Assembly (NCBI GenBank): GCA_005880855.1
Contig: VBGM01000042.1
Coordinates: forward strand, 1 to 39,438
DNA length: 39,438 bases
Direction: 5' to 3'
Origin: Chloroflexota bacterium
GTDB lineage: Bacteria; Chloroflexota; Dormibacteria; Dormibacterales; Dormibacteraceae
Shown piece by piece: positions 7,286-15,871 of this stretch. Positions within the stretch are counted from its first letter, which is position 1; each line of letters starts with the position of its first letter. The position numbers and the translations under genes were made by a program. The notes under the pieces were generated by a model. It worked only from the letters and a program-made list of their open reading frames with translations, was not told the origin of the DNA and did not search any database.

Positions 7286-8159
7286 TTCGGATCGCAGCGC
7301 GGCCGAAGAGGCCGTTCGGCTTGATGACCAGCACGCCGACGATGATCGCCAGCGCCACCGCCAGCTCGAGGTCTCCTCCGACGAATGGCACATACGCGCC
7401 CGCGAGGTTGACGGTCACCCCAACGATCAGTCCGCCGACCACCGCGCCCAGCGGGCTCTCGATGCCGCCCAGTACGGCAGCCGCGAAGGCGTAGATGATG
7501 ATCGTCTGCATCATGTTCGGCTCGAGCAGGAGGATCGGGGCGACCATGATCCCGGAGACTGCTCCGACTGCCGAGGCGAGGCCCCAGCCGAGCGCCAGCA
7601 TCCAGCTCACGCGCACTCCAAGGAGCCGGCTGGGTTCGGGATGATGCGCGGCGGCGCGAAGTGTCAGCCCGATCGTGGTGCGCTGAAGCAGCAGATAGAT
7701 CGCTAGGAGGACGATCGCGCAGACGGCGATCACGCTGAGGTCTTGAAAGCTCGCAAAGGCGCCCAGGATGTTGACGGTTTGGACGGAGAAAGGGCTTGGA
7801 AATGCGCGCGGCACGTATCCGAAGAGAAAGCCGGCGGCGCCGTTGATGAGCGTCGCGAGCCCCAGGGTCACGATCACGAGCGTGAGCACGGGCGCGCGCT
7901 CGACGGGACGGATGACCACACGCTCGATCAGGACCCCGGCCACGAATGCGATGCCGAGCGTGAGTGGGAACGCGACCCAGAAGTTGATTCCGTGGGTGAT
8001 GAGCGTGAACGCGATGAAGGTCGCGAACATCGCCATCTCGCCCTGGGCGAAGTTGACGAGGCCCATGGCGTTGTAGATCAGCACCAGCGCCAGCGCGAGG
8101 CTGGCGAAGATGGCTCCGCTCGCCAGCCCGCTCACGATCTGCTGGATGAACTCTTGCAC
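7278..8159 (-). CDS. livH: Branched-chain amino-acid ABC transporter permease LivH
   Basis: A 293-residue permease with about eight membrane helices. Diagnostic LivH stretch near the start: LALVLIYNAMGLVNFAQGE (about residues 22-40). The coupling-helix region reads TIGLTLRAAAHHPEPSRLLGV, where many homologues have RAxAxNxxxAxxxGI. The GTG at 8159 lies 4 nt after the livF stop; an upstream in-frame start would overlap livF heavily. It forms the second half of the translocation pore with LivM and follows the ATPase genes, an order (G-F-H-M-K) different from the E. coli K-H-M-G-F order. Confidence 0.93.
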   Translation of the reverse strand: MQEFIQQIVSGLASGAIFASLALALVLIYNAMGLVNFAQGEMAMFATFIAFTLITHGINFWVAFPLTLGIAFVAGVLIERVVIRPVERAPVLTLVIVTLGLATLINGAAGFLFGYVPRAFPSPFSVQTVNILGAFASFQDLSVIAVCAIVLLAIYLLLQRTTIGLTLRAAAHHPEPSRLLGVRVSWMLALGWGLASAVGAVSGIMVAPILLLEPNMMQTIIIYAFAAAVLGGIESPLGAVVGGLIVGVTVNLAGAYVPFVGGDLELAVALAIIVGVLVIKPNGLFGRAAIRNV

Positions 8160-8163
8160 AGGC

Positions 8164-8880
8164 CTAGTAACCCAAATAGGAGCGGCGCACCGACTCCTGG
8201 CCCTGGAGCTCGGCACTCTTTCCGCTCACCGCGACCCGTCCCACTTCGAGCACATAAGCTTCGGTCGAAAGCTCTAGGGCGAGGCGCGCATTCTGCTCGA
8301 CCAGGAGAACAGCGACGTGGTCGGTCTGGTTGATCGTGCGGATGATCTCGAAGATCGAGCGCACAACCAGCGGCGCAAGCCCCAAAGACGGCTCGTCGAG
8401 GAGCATGAGCCGAGGCTTCATGAGCAGCGCCCGCGCCACCGCCAGCATCTGCTGCTCGCCTCCCGAAAGGGTGCTGGCGGAAAGGCGGCGCCGCTCCTTC
8501 AGCACCGGGAAGTATTCGAAGACCCGGTCGTAGTCCTTGCGGACCGCGTCCCGATCCTTTCTTCTATGTGCGCCCAGCCGAAGGTTCTCGTCGACCGTGA
8601 GCTCGGTGAGAATGCCGCGGCCTTCGGGGACGTGCGCGATGCCCTCCCCGACGATGTCCTCGGTGTGCCGGCCGCGCAGCGACCGGCCGGCGAACCGGAT
8701 GTCGCCGAGCCAGCGGACGCCGCCGGTGATGGCGCGCAACGTGGTCGTCTTGCCGGCTCCGTTCGCTCCGAGCAGCGAGACGATGCCGCCCTCCGGTACC
8801 GACAGGGTGACTCCGTGCAGGACGGACGTCTGCCCATAGCCGCAGTGCACGTTCTCGAGCTCGAGGAAGGCGTCGGCCAC
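8164..8880 (-). CDS. livF: Branched-chain amino-acid ABC transporter ATP-binding protein LivF
   Basis: A 238-residue ABC ATPase. Walker A is GANGAGKTTT (about residues 38-47), the ABC signature LSGGEQQM, Walker B LMLLDEPSLGLAP and switch His region LLVEQNA are all intact. LivF-specific features are GRGILTELTVDENL after the Q-loop region and the short C-terminus. The GTG at 8880 lies 2 nt after the livG stop, so translation is coupled. It powers import together with LivG as a heterodimer beneath LivHM. Confidence 0.94.
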   Translation of the reverse strand: MADAFLELENVHCGYGQTSVLHGVTLSVPEGGIVSLLGANGAGKTTTLRAITGGVRWLGDIRFAGRSLRGRHTEDIVGEGIAHVPEGRGILTELTVDENLRLGAHRRKDRDAVRKDYDRVFEYFPVLKERRRLSASTLSGGEQQMLAVARALLMKPRLMLLDEPSLGLAPLVVRSIFEIIRTINQTDHVAVLLVEQNARLALELSTEAYVLEVGRVAVSGKSAELQGQESVRRSYLGY

Positions 8881-8882
8881 GA

Positions 8883-9647
8883 CTACGCGGCTCCGAGATA
8901 GGCTTCGATCACGGAGGGGTTGCGCTGTACCTCGGCAGGGCTGCCCTCCGCGATCTTCTTGCCGAAGTCGAGGACGACCACCCGGTCCGAGATGCCCATC
9001 ACGAAGCCCATGTGGTGCTCGACCAGAAGCATCGTCACGCTGAGCTCAGTGTGCACACGCCGCAGCAGTCGGGCCATGACATCGACCTCTTCATGGCTGA
9101 TGCCACCGGCGGGCTCGTCGAGAAGGAGGAGGCGCGGTTTCGAAACGAGCGCCCGCGCCAGCTCGACCCGTTTCTGCGTGCCGAAAGGAAGCGCGGCGAC
9201 GGGGTGGCTCGCGAAGCGCACAAGCCCTACGAAGTCGAGCACCTCCAGCGCGCGGGCTCGTGATGCCGACTCTGCCTTCAGCGCCGACGGCAGCGGCAGC
9301 GACGCCTCGAGCAGGCCGCTGCGCCTCGTCTTGATATGGTCGCCGACGAGCACGTTCTCGAGCACAGTCATCGAGCGAAACAGCGCCAGGTTCTGAAACG
9401 TGCGTGCGATGCCATGGCGGATGACCTCGTGCGGCGCCATCTGCAGCACCGGCGCGCCATCGACGGCGACGCTGCCCGCAGACGGCCGGTAGACGCGCGT
9501 GATGATGTTGAAGAGAGTGGTCTTGCCCGCGCCGTTGGGCCCGATGAGGCCGACTACCTGGCCCTGCTCAACCTCGAAGGACACCCGATCCAGGGCGACG
9601 ACTCCACCGAAGCGGACCGCCAGGTCTCGCACCTCGAGGAGCGCCAT
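8883..9647 (-). CDS. livG: Branched-chain amino-acid ABC transporter ATP-binding protein LivG
   Basis: A 254-residue ABC ATPase. Walker A GPNGAGKTTLFN, Walker B LLLLDEPAGG and switch region LLVEHHM are canonical. The signature loop is the divergent LPFGTQKRVELARAL rather than LSGGQ, as usual in LivG proteins. Conserved GIARTFQNLALFRSMTVLENV identifies the LivG branch. The ATG at 9647 has only a weak purine-rich stretch upstream. It opens the transporter block 34 nt after a proline-rich membrane protein gene, with no obvious promoter in that gap. Confidence 0.94.
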   Translation of the reverse strand: MALLEVRDLAVRFGGVVALDRVSFEVEQGQVVGLIGPNGAGKTTLFNIITRVYRPSAGSVAVDGAPVLQMAPHEVIRHGIARTFQNLALFRSMTVLENVLVGDHIKTRRSGLLEASLPLPSALKAESASRARALEVLDFVGLVRFASHPVAALPFGTQKRVELARALVSKPRLLLLDEPAGGISHEEVDVMARLLRRVHTELSVTMLLVEHHMGFVMGISDRVVVLDFGKKIAEGSPAEVQRNPSVIEAYLGAA

Positions 9648-9681
9648 CTCGGGTCAGTCTAAGGACGCATGGCCCGGGTGG

Positions 9682-10536
9682 CTAGTAAGCAGGCGGCTGA
9701 GGTGTCCCTGGGGTGTGCCCGCCTGCGCTGTCATCCGGCGGCGCGTACGGGGGCGGCAGCTCGGGAGGCGGTGGCTGCATCTCCGGCGCTTGAGCATTGG
9801 AGGGAGGCGCGCTCGGTCGCGTGCTCGCTGGTCCGGGGTCGGGGCGTGAGCTCCTGTGAACGACAGAAGCGGCCGGCAGGACGGGCGTGCGGTCGACCCG
9901 CATGAGCAGCCAGTACGCGAGCGCGGCCAGGAGCGCCAGCAGCGCGATGATCGGCAGGAAGACGAGCGGCGGCCGGGTGATCACGTCGAATCCGCCTCGA
10001 CCGGAGTTGGCCGTGAGCACCACCGGCGAGGCGCTTGGAGGCGGCGAGGAAGGCGACGACGAAGGGGATGCCGATGGGGAAGGTGTCGCCGGGGGCGTCG
10101 GGGTGGGCGCCCCCTGGAGCGTGAAAGTCGCGCAAGGAGCCGGCTGATTCAGGCCCTCGGCCGAGGCGCAGAGCCTGTGCGCGCCGGGGCTGCTGCCGGG
10201 AAACGGGATCACGTTCGTGCTGAACGACCCATTCGAATCGGCGGAAGTCGAGCCTGCGACCTGGTTCGAGCTGTCCCAGTAGAGGCTGACCTCCTTGCCG
10301 GGCGGAAAGCTGGAGCCTACCACCGAGATCTTTGTCTTCGGGCCGCCGGCCGCGCTGTCGAGCGTGAGGTATGCATGGGTCGGAGGTGGTGGGGTTGGGC
10401 TTGGGCTGGGTGCGGGTGGTGTGACAGGGATCGAGCTTGGGCTTGGGGCTGGTGGCGTAGGGCTGGGCGAAGGAGGGCTCTGCGCCAGGAGCACAAACCA
10501 GATGGGAAGGAGGACCAGGGTCTTGAACGGACTCAC
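9682..10536 (-). CDS. Secreted/anchored proline-rich protein with one Ig-like domain and a C-terminal membrane helix
   Basis: About 284 residues from GTG at 10536 (chosen to begin just before a signal-like segment TLVLLPIWFVLLAQS and 19 nt after the preceding stop; uncertain). Order of parts: signal peptide; Pro/Ser/Thr spacer; an Ig-like/IPT-type beta domain (about residues 55-140) with PPGKEVSLYWD...GSFSTNVIPFPGSSPGAHRLC; a second Pro/Ser linker; one membrane helix PPLVFLPIIALLALLAALAYW; and a Pro-rich cytoplasmic tail. The layout suggests a surface domain held on a flexible stalk. No enzyme motif is visible and the family is not recognised. It sits between SCO1664 and livG on the same strand. 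Low-complexity Pro codons give long C-rich runs. Confidence 0.65.
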   Translation of the reverse strand: MSPFKTLVLLPIWFVLLAQSPPSPSPTPPAPSPSSIPVTPPAPSPSPTPPPPTHAYLTLDSAAGGPKTKISVVGSSFPPGKEVSLYWDSSNQVAGSTSADSNGSFSTNVIPFPGSSPGAHRLCASAEGLNQPAPCATFTLQGAPTPTPPATPSPSASPSSSPSSPPPSASPVVLTANSGRGGFDVITRPPLVFLPIIALLALLAALAYWLLMRVDRTPVLPAASVVHRSSRPDPGPASTRPSAPPSNAQAPEMQPPPPELPPPYAPPDDSAGGHTPGTPQPPAY

Positions 10537-10555
10537 TCGAAGCGCGAAGGTTACC

Positions 10556-11296
10556 TCAGATGGGCGGCCAAGGGATAGACCATGCCGAGGTCGGCTCTGG
10601 AAACCTCCAGCGCGGATCCAGCACGCCTCGAAGCCGCCGCTGGAGCATGTCGATCTCATCGGGATCGAGCAGGCGCCGGAATGAGTCGGCGAGGTCACCC
10701 GTCTGAAGGCTGGCCAGCGCTCTTTCCACATCGCCACAAAGTTCGCCTGGCAGGGGCTCGCCGGCGAAATCCCAGATCACGGTCCTGAGCTTGTGGTCGA
10801 CATGAAAGGTAAGGCCGTGGTCGATGACCCAGACACGATCTTCGGCATCGAACAGGCAGTGGCCCGATTTGCGATCAGCGTTGTTGGTGATGACGTCGAA
10901 CAGGGCGACCCGGATCCAGGTGTCACGGAAGGACGACTGCTCGCCGAGGAAGTGCCGGCCGTCGGCATCCACGAAAAGCTGCACCATGCCGACGCCGTGC
11001 GGAGCACGACGGCGAACGACAGTCGGTGGGATCAGAGGCCAGCCAAAAAGCTTGCTTAGCCTGTACGCCGCCACCTCCCGCTTGTAGAGCGTGCCCGCTT
11101 CAAAGTCCCACAGCGGCGACTCCCCGCGCGCCGGTTTGTACACGACGCGCATCCCTGACGGCGGATGTGGCGCGAGCGTGGCCAGAAAGGTGTAGTTCGA
11201 TGCGCCATGAAGGACGCCGGCAAGCCGCATCTCGGGCAGCTGCGCCAGCAAGCGCTCGGTCGGCTCGGCGGAGGAATCAGAAGATCGGTCGGGCAC
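10556..11296 (-). CDS. SCO1664-family protein (PI3/4-kinase-like fold)
   Basis: A 246-residue protein matching the SCO1664 family known mainly from Actinobacteria. Key stretches: MRVVYKPARGESPLWDFE (nucleotide-binding Lys in VYKP), REVAAYRLSKLFGWPLIPPTVVR, NNADRKSGHCLF (catalytic-loop-like NNADRK) and VIDHGLTFH (DFG-like metal site). This pattern places it in the phosphatidylinositol 3/4-kinase-like superfamily; its substrate is unknown. The GTG at 11296 overlaps the DUF3090 gene by 20 nt, implying coupled translation. In Actinobacteria the same two genes are adjacent, often near mshC and a histidine phosphatase; neither of those is here. Confidence 0.88.
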   Translation of the reverse strand: MPDRSSDSSAEPTERLLAQLPEMRLAGVLHGASNYTFLATLAPHPPSGMRVVYKPARGESPLWDFEAGTLYKREVAAYRLSKLFGWPLIPPTVVRRRAPHGVGMVQLFVDADGRHFLGEQSSFRDTWIRVALFDVITNNADRKSGHCLFDAEDRVWVIDHGLTFHVDHKLRTVIWDFAGEPLPGELCGDVERALASLQTGDLADSFRRLLDPDEIDMLQRRLRGVLDPRWRFPEPTSAWSIPWPPI

Positions 11297-11783
11297 CGTT
11301 GTTGACCGGGCACGGGTGGCCGGCGGGGTCCATCGGCAGCCCGCAGCGCGGGCACAGCGGGCGGCCCGCGGTCAGCACGCTCTCGGCTTGCTTGGAGAAT
11401 TCGGCCGCCTGCTGGTGGCTGAGCCAGAAGCGCACGCTCGGAGCCTCGTCGCTCGCGCCCTCGTCGCCCGTCGCGCCTTCGCTGGCGACGAGGACGAACA
11501 TGCGCCTCTCCTCGTGGTAACCGAGCCCCATCTCGCCCACCTGCCACTCGGGCTCGCCGGGCAGGAGCGCGCTACCGCCGGCGGCCGCGTCCGTGCCTTC
11601 GAGGCCCTGGGCGGCCATCATCTGCTGGAGGCGGACGAGCAGGGCCTGGATCTGCGACTTCTCGCAGGTGAGCGTGAGGGTTCGTCCGGACCCACTGGCG
11701 AGAAGGAAGAACTGGCGCGCTCCCGGCTCGCCGACCGCCGCGACGGCGATCTGGTCGACCGGGTCGAGCTCGAAGATGGGCAC
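11277..11783 (-). CDS. DUF3090 family protein
   Basis: A 168-residue protein from GTG at 11783; ATG at 11825 is the alternative and would add 14 residues. GTG is preferred because family members begin just before FELDPVDQIAVAAVGEPGARQFFL. The end carries a zinc-ribbon-like CPRCGLPMDPAGHPC, typical of DUF3090. Between them lies a hydrophilic region with EWQVGEMGLGYHEER and FWLSHQQAAEFSKQA. Function is unknown; strict pairing with the SCO1664-family gene suggests a shared role. It is the first gene of the long minus-strand run and is divergent from dnaK, about 107 nt away. A diffuse promoter region must lie between, but I see no clear one. Confidence 0.88.
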   Translation of the reverse strand: MPIFELDPVDQIAVAAVGEPGARQFFLLASGSGRTLTLTCEKSQIQALLVRLQQMMAAQGLEGTDAAAGGSALLPGEPEWQVGEMGLGYHEERRMFVLVASEGATGDEGASDEAPSVRFWLSHQQAAEFSKQAESVLTAGRPLCPRCGLPMDPAGHPCPVNNGARPIF

Positions 11784-11890
11784 GTCGAAAAGCCTACCGG
11801 TAAGTGGTTTTGAAGCCGAAGGCATGGGGAAGAGAACAGGGAGTTGACAATTGAAAGACGCGCCCGCCATGGCGCGTGGAGGAATCGCAG

Positions 11891-13810
11891 ATGCCGAAAA
11901 CCGTAGGAATCGACCTCGGGACGACCAACTCGGTCATCGCCGTCATGGAGGGCGGCGAGCCTGTCGTCATCCCGAACGCGGAAGGTGCGCGTACCACACC
12001 GTCCGTAGTCGCCTTCACCAAGAGTGGTGAGAGGCTGGTCGGCACGCTTGCCCGCAGGCAGGCTGCCGTTAACCCCGAAAACACCGTCTACTCCATCAAG
12101 CGCTTCATGGGTCGAAAGTTCGCCGAGGTGGAGTCCGAGCGGAAGATCGTCCCGTACCAGGTCAAGGCGGGCAAGGACGACCGCGTCGTCGTGCACGTTC
12201 CGGCCATGGACAAGGACTTCACGCCTGAAGAGATCTCCGCGATGATCCTGCAGAAGCTGAAGACCGACGCCGAGGCGTACCTGGGCGAGAAGGTCACCGA
12301 CGCGGTCATCACCGTGCCCGCTTACTTCAACGATTCGCAGCGGCAGGCGACCAAGAACGCCGGCCAGATCGCGGGCCTGAACGTGATCCGCATCATCAAC
12401 GAGCCGACCGCGGCCTCGCTCGCGTACGGGCTCGACAAGAAGACCAACGAGACGATCCTCGTCTTCGACCTGGGCGGTGGGACATTCGATGTCTCCGTCC
12501 TCGACGTCGGCGACGGTGTCTTCGAGGTCAAGTCGACCAACGGCGACACCCACCTGGGTGGCGACGACTACGACCGCCGGATCGTGGACTGGCTCGCCGA
12601 AGAGTTCAAGAAGCAGAACGGCATCGACCTGAAGACCGACCGCCAGGCCCTGCAGCGCCTCACGGAGGCGGCCGAGCGGGCCAAGATCGAGCTGTCGTCC
12701 CGGCTGGAGACGACGGTCAACCTGCCATTCATCACCGCCGACCAGACCGGACCGAAGCACCTCGAGATGACGCTCACCCGCGCCAAGTTCGAGTCGCTGA
12801 CCACCGACCTCACCGAGCGGTGCCGCGGACCTTTCCTGGCCGCGCTCAAGGACGCCAGCCTCACGCCCCAGCAGATCGACGAGGTCGTGCTGGTGGGTGG
12901 TGCCACGCGGATGCCTGTGATCCAGGGTCTTGTCAAGAACCTGCTCGGCGGCAAGGAGCCTCACAAGGGAGTCAACCCGGACGAGGTGGTCGCCGTCGGG
13001 GCCGCCATCCAGGCCGGGGTGCTCAAGGGCGAGGTCAAAGACATCCTTCTCCTCGACGTCACGCCGCTTTCACTCGGCGTGGAGACCCTGGGCGGCGTCG
13101 CCACCAAGGTCATCGAGCGCAATACGACCATCCCGACCTCGCGGTCGCAGGTCTTCTCCACCGCGGCCGACAACCAGACGTCGGTCGAGGTTCATGTGAT
13201 TCAGGGCGAGCGCGAGATGGCGCGGGACAACCGCACGCTCGGCCGCTTCCACCTGGACGGCATTCCACCCGCCCCGCGAGGGGTGCCGCAGATCGAGGTC
13301 ACGTTCGACATCGACGCCAACGGCATCCTCAACGTCAAAGCCCAGGACAAGGGGACTGGCCGCGAGCAGTCGGTGACCATCACCGCGTCTTCGACCCTCG
13401 CCAAGGATGAGGTCGACCGGCTCGTCAAGGAGGCCGAGGCGCACGCCAGCGAGGACCGCGCGAAGCGCGAAGAGGTCGAGGTTCGCAACCAGGCGGACCA
13501 CATGATCCACCAGGCCGAGAAGGTGATCAAGGAGAACGCCGACAGGATTCCTGAAGAGCTCAAGACCGAGGTCAACACCAAGCTGGAGGCTTTGAAGGCG
13601 GCGGCCAAGGGCTCGGACACCAAGGCCTTGCAGCAACAGATGGACGAGTTCAACGAGTCGCTTCAGAAGATCGGCCAGCACATCTACCAGGGCGCAGGCG
13701 CAGGTGGCGGGGGAGGGACCTCGTCGGGCGGTGGCCAGGCGGATGGCGCAAGCGGTGAGCCGAAGAAAGAAGAGGACGTGGTCGATGCGGACTACCGGGA
13801 AGTCAACTAA
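11891..13810 (+). CDS. dnaK: Molecular chaperone DnaK (Hsp70)
   Basis: A 639-residue Hsp70. ATG at 11891 has GGAGGA 7 nt upstream; the GTG at 11876 is part of that leader. ATPase domain motifs: GIDLGTTNS (residues 6-14), [15 protein letters not shown], and [13 protein letters not shown]. The interdomain linker is [13 protein letters not shown], followed by the substrate-binding domain and a helical lid. The tail ends in the conserved [12 protein letters not shown] that contacts co-chaperones. There is no grpE, dnaJ or hspR beside it, which differs from the usual actinobacterial dnaK operon. No CIRCE or HAIR operator is seen upstream. It is monocistronic, ended by a strong terminator. Confidence 0.98.
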   Translation: MPKTVGIDLGTTNSVIAVMEGGEPVVIPNAEGARTTPSVVAFTKSGERLVGTLARRQAAVNPENTVYSIKRFMGRKFAEVESERKIVPYQVKAGKDDRVVVHVPAMDKDFTPEEISAMILQKLKTDAEAYLGEKVTDAVITVPAYFNDSQRQATKNAGQIAGLNVIRIINEPTAASLAYGLDKKTNETILVFDLGGGTFDVSVLDVGDGVFEVKSTNGDTHLGGDDYDRRIVDWLAEEFKKQNGIDLKTDRQALQRLTEAAERAKIELSSRLETTVNLPFITADQTGPKHLEMTLTRAKFESLTTDLTERCRGPFLAALKDASLTPQQIDEVVLVGGATRMPVIQGLVKNLLGGKEPHKGVNPDEVVAVGAAIQAGVLKGEVKDILLLDVTPLSLGVETLGGVATKVIERNTTIPTSRSQVFSTAADNQTSVEVHVIQGEREMARDNRTLGRFHLDGIPPAPRGVPQIEVTFDIDANGILNVKAQDKGTGREQSVTITASSTLAKDEVDRLVKEAEAHASEDRAKREEVEVRNQADHMIHQAEKVIKENADRIPEELKTEVNTKLEALKAAAKGSDTKALQQQMDEFNESLQKIGQHIYQGAGAGGGGGTSSGGGQADGASGEPKKEEDVVDADYREVN

Positions 13811-13832
13811 GACTTCGCCGTAGATTCGCGAG

Positions 13833-13862
13833 AAGGGCTCGGACTTCGGTCCGAGCCCTTTT
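13833..13862 (+). terminator. Intrinsic terminator of dnaK
   Basis: A perfect 12-bp stem (AAGGGCTCGGAC / GTCCGAGCCCTT) closed by a TTCG tetraloop, 22 nt after the dnaK stop, running into TTTT. Strong textbook form. Confidence 0.9.
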
Positions 13863-13958
13863 AGCATCCGGTCCCGGAGGTTCCTTGCATCTTCGCGCCC
13901 TAGGCGGCCGGGCGCCGACTCACCCCACGGAATATGGCGATTCCGCAGGGACCCCGAG

Positions 13959-15224
13959 ATGGGCGCTGAAGCCAGCGTCGCCTCCTGCGCGCGTTCGATC
14001 GGCAGCCCCGCCACCACGAGGCGGGGACCCCAGCAGGATGCGCTCCCTCACGTGCTCGTCGTCTCCTTGGCTCCGGCCGCCCATGTCGCGAATCTGCGGC
14101 GGATCTCCGGTACCGGACGCTTTCGACACAAGCTTTGGGCCGCGGTCGGGCTGCTCGTCGGCCTGATCCTGATCGGCTGGGACCTCTCTGTCTTGGCCGG
14201 CACGTACATCTCCCAGTACGCGGTCCGCAACGACTTCCGACTGGCCTACGGCGCCGCCACGGTTGGGATCAAGGACGGCTACGGCCACCTGTACGATCTC
14301 GCCGCCCAGAAAGCGGCGATCGAGAGTCTCGGCCGCGACTTCAACCCGCAGCCCTTCATCTCGCCCCCGCCGCTCGCGTGGCTGGTCACGCCGCTGCTCG
14401 TGCTCCCGTTTTCGGTGGCGCTCGTCCTCTGGACGATCCTGCTGGTCGCCGCGCTGGTCTGGACGTGGTATCTGCTCGCGCCGCCCGGCGGACTGGTCCG
14501 GGCGGCCCACCTGGCGCTGCTCCTGGGTGTCTTTCCGGTTGCGTTCGGCGTCATGGTCGGCCAGCCGGCCGCCTGGGTGGCGGCCGCGGTCGCGACCGCG
14601 TGGTGGCTCCTCAAGCACGACCGTTCCGTCCTTGCGGGCGTTGCGCTCAGCCTGATCATCCTCAAGCCCCAGCTGGCCCTGCTGGTGCCCGCGTGCCTGC
14701 TCGTCTCGGGCCATGCGCGTGCCTTCGGCGCCTGGTTGGTGGCGACGCTCGTCATCGGGCTGGTCGCCCTCGCCCTTCTCGGTCCCGATGGCCTGGCCCG
14801 CTACCGCGACGTCCTCGCCCAGACGCAGACGCCCGCCTGGGACATCACCCGGCGCTACTCCGTCTCCGGTCCACTCGGGCTAGGACCGCTGCTCACCATC
14901 ACTCAGGTCGTGGTCGTCGCTGCCGCCCTGCTCGCCGCCTGGCGCCACCGGGCACAGGGCCCGGAGATCCCGATGGCGGCGGGGATCCTCGGCTCGCTCC
15001 TCGCCACGCCATACCTCGGCTTTCAGGATTTCGTGATGCTGATCGTTGCCGGCTGGCTGGTCCTGCGCGCCGGCGCGTCGGTTTTTCAGGTCGGTCTCAT
15101 GGTCGTGGGATACGCCCTGCTGCAGCTGGCACTGGTCGTCCTCGCGCTGCCCATCCTGCTGGCGGAGGCTTTGTTTCTGCTTTCGTTGCTGCAACCCGGA
15201 CGGGTTTTGTGGAGCCGACGGTGA
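13959..15224 (+). CDS. GT87/DUF2029-like polyprenol-dependent membrane glycosyltransferase
   Basis: A 421-residue integral membrane protein with roughly nine to ten helices, resembling the GT-C family GT87 (actinobacterial alpha-mannosyltransferases using polyprenyl-phosphate-mannose). Helix 1 (KLWAAVGLLVGLILIGWD) is followed by an extracytoplasmic loop with NDFRLAYGAA...GYGHLYDL, in which the Asp is the expected catalytic position, and FISPPPLAWLVTPL, matching the PPxxxxxxxP motif. The start is uncertain: ATG at 13959 has AGGGA upstream but gives about 55 non-conserved residues; GTG at 14052 is an alternative. The last 15 nt lie over the 3' end of a tRNA gene on the other strand. Confidence 0.7.
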   Translation: MGAEASVASCARSIGSPATTRRGPQQDALPHVLVVSLAPAAHVANLRRISGTGRFRHKLWAAVGLLVGLILIGWDLSVLAGTYISQYAVRNDFRLAYGAATVGIKDGYGHLYDLAAQKAAIESLGRDFNPQPFISPPPLAWLVTPLLVLPFSVALVLWTILLVAALVWTWYLLAPPGGLVRAAHLALLLGVFPVAFGVMVGQPAAWVAAAVATAWWLLKHDRSVLAGVALSLIILKPQLALLVPACLLVSGHARAFGAWLVATLVIGLVALALLGPDGLARYRDVLAQTQTPAWDITRRYSVSGPLGLGPLLTITQVVVVAAALLAAWRHRAQGPEIPMAAGILGSLLATPYLGFQDFVMLIVAGWLVLRAGASVFQVGLMVVGYALLQLALVVLALPILLAEALFLLSLLQPGRVLWSRR

Positions 15225-15285
15225 GATTCGAACTCACGACCTGCCACTTACGAGGCGGCTGCTCTGCCAGCTGAGCTACGTCGGC
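15210..15285 (-). tRNA. tRNA-Thr(CGT)
   Basis: Folds as a complete 76-nt cloverleaf on the minus strand: acceptor GCCGACG/CGTCGGC, D-arm GCTC/GAGC, anticodon stem GCCGC/GTGGC with loop CTCGTAA (anticodon CGT, reading ACG), five-base variable loop, T-arm GTGAG/CTCAC with TTCGAAT loop, discriminator T and encoded CCA (15210-15212). Upstream sequence is AT-rich and shared with the divergent acetyltransferase gene. Confidence 0.97.
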
Positions 15286-15341
15286 ATTTTCAGTGCAGAA
15301 AAATTCTTTTTTGAGTGGGCGCCTAGGCTACCATCGAGACG

Positions 15342-15818
15342 ATGCGGACACTCGACGTGGAACGCCTCGCTGACGGCGAATACGACCTCATCAAGCCCCT
15401 GCTGATCGAGCTGCACATGGGCGAGCAGGTCCACTACTCCGACCACCCGCAGCTCAGGCGCGAAGAGATCGAGAACCACATCTCGACAGTGCCGATGAAC
15501 TTTCGCGGCGAGAACGTGGTCTTCGCGGTGCGCGACGAAATCGGCGATGTCATCGGGTTCTGCTGGATCGTCCTTTTCGACCCCGGCACCGGGCTGGAAG
15601 GCGAGGTCGCGGAGGTCTATGTGGCTCCCGAGCACCGCGGCCGGGGGGTGGGCGACATGCTCATCGACCAGGCCGTGAGGCTCTTCCGCGAGCGACGCGT
15701 GACCCTCGGTTATGTCTGGACCCGGCCGGACAACGAGGCGGCGGTCAGGCTTTACCGCTCCGCCGGCTTCGAGCCCAACCGGCAGCTCGTCATGACCTGG
15801 TACCCGACCGACCAGTAA
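15342..15818 (+). CDS. GNAT-family N-acetyltransferase
   Basis: A 158-residue acetyl-CoA-dependent transferase. Motif A is VAEVYVAPEHRGRGVGDMLI (about residues 88-107), with the RGRGVG pyrophosphate loop; motif B ends NEAAVRLYRSAGFEP, usual for GNAT. The N-terminal half (HMGEQVHYSDHPQLRREE) would form the acceptor site; the acceptor is unknown. ATG at 15342 has no ribosome site. A TAGGCT box (15324-15329) is 12 nt upstream, so the leader may be very short. It is divergent from the tRNA gene. Confidence 0.88.
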   Translation: MRTLDVERLADGEYDLIKPLLIELHMGEQVHYSDHPQLRREEIENHISTVPMNFRGENVVFAVRDEIGDVIGFCWIVLFDPGTGLEGEVAEVYVAPEHRGRGVGDMLIDQAVRLFRERRVTLGYVWTRPDNEAAVRLYRSAGFEPNRQLVMTWYPTDQ

Positions 15819-15859
15819 CGGACGTGAGCGTCCGAAAGGGGTCGATTCCTCCCGAAACC

Positions 15860-15865
15860 TAAACT
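15860..15865 (+). promoter_or_regulatory. -10 box TAAACT directly before the HtrA-like gene
   Basis: TAAACT ends 6 nt before the GTG at 15872, the spacing expected when transcription starts on the start codon. GGAGG lies against the GTG, too close to serve as a ribosome site. Confidence 0.4.
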
Positions 15866-15871
15866 CGGAGG

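Noticed and set aside
10370-10490. Possible minisatellite in the proline-rich gene
   Set aside because: The G/C-rich runs come from degenerate Pro/Ser/Thr codons and do not form exact tandem units.
11844-11849. Consensus -35 TTGACA upstream of dnaK
   Set aside because: No -10-like sequence lies 16-19 nt downstream on the plus strand; the region there is GC-rich. It may be chance, so no promoter was annotated. No CIRCE or HAIR operator is present either.
15193-15206. AACCCG/CGGGTT inverted repeat as terminator of the GT87-like gene
   Set aside because: The full arms leave a 2-nt loop; the shorter 4-bp stem is too weak, and the element is inside the coding region.
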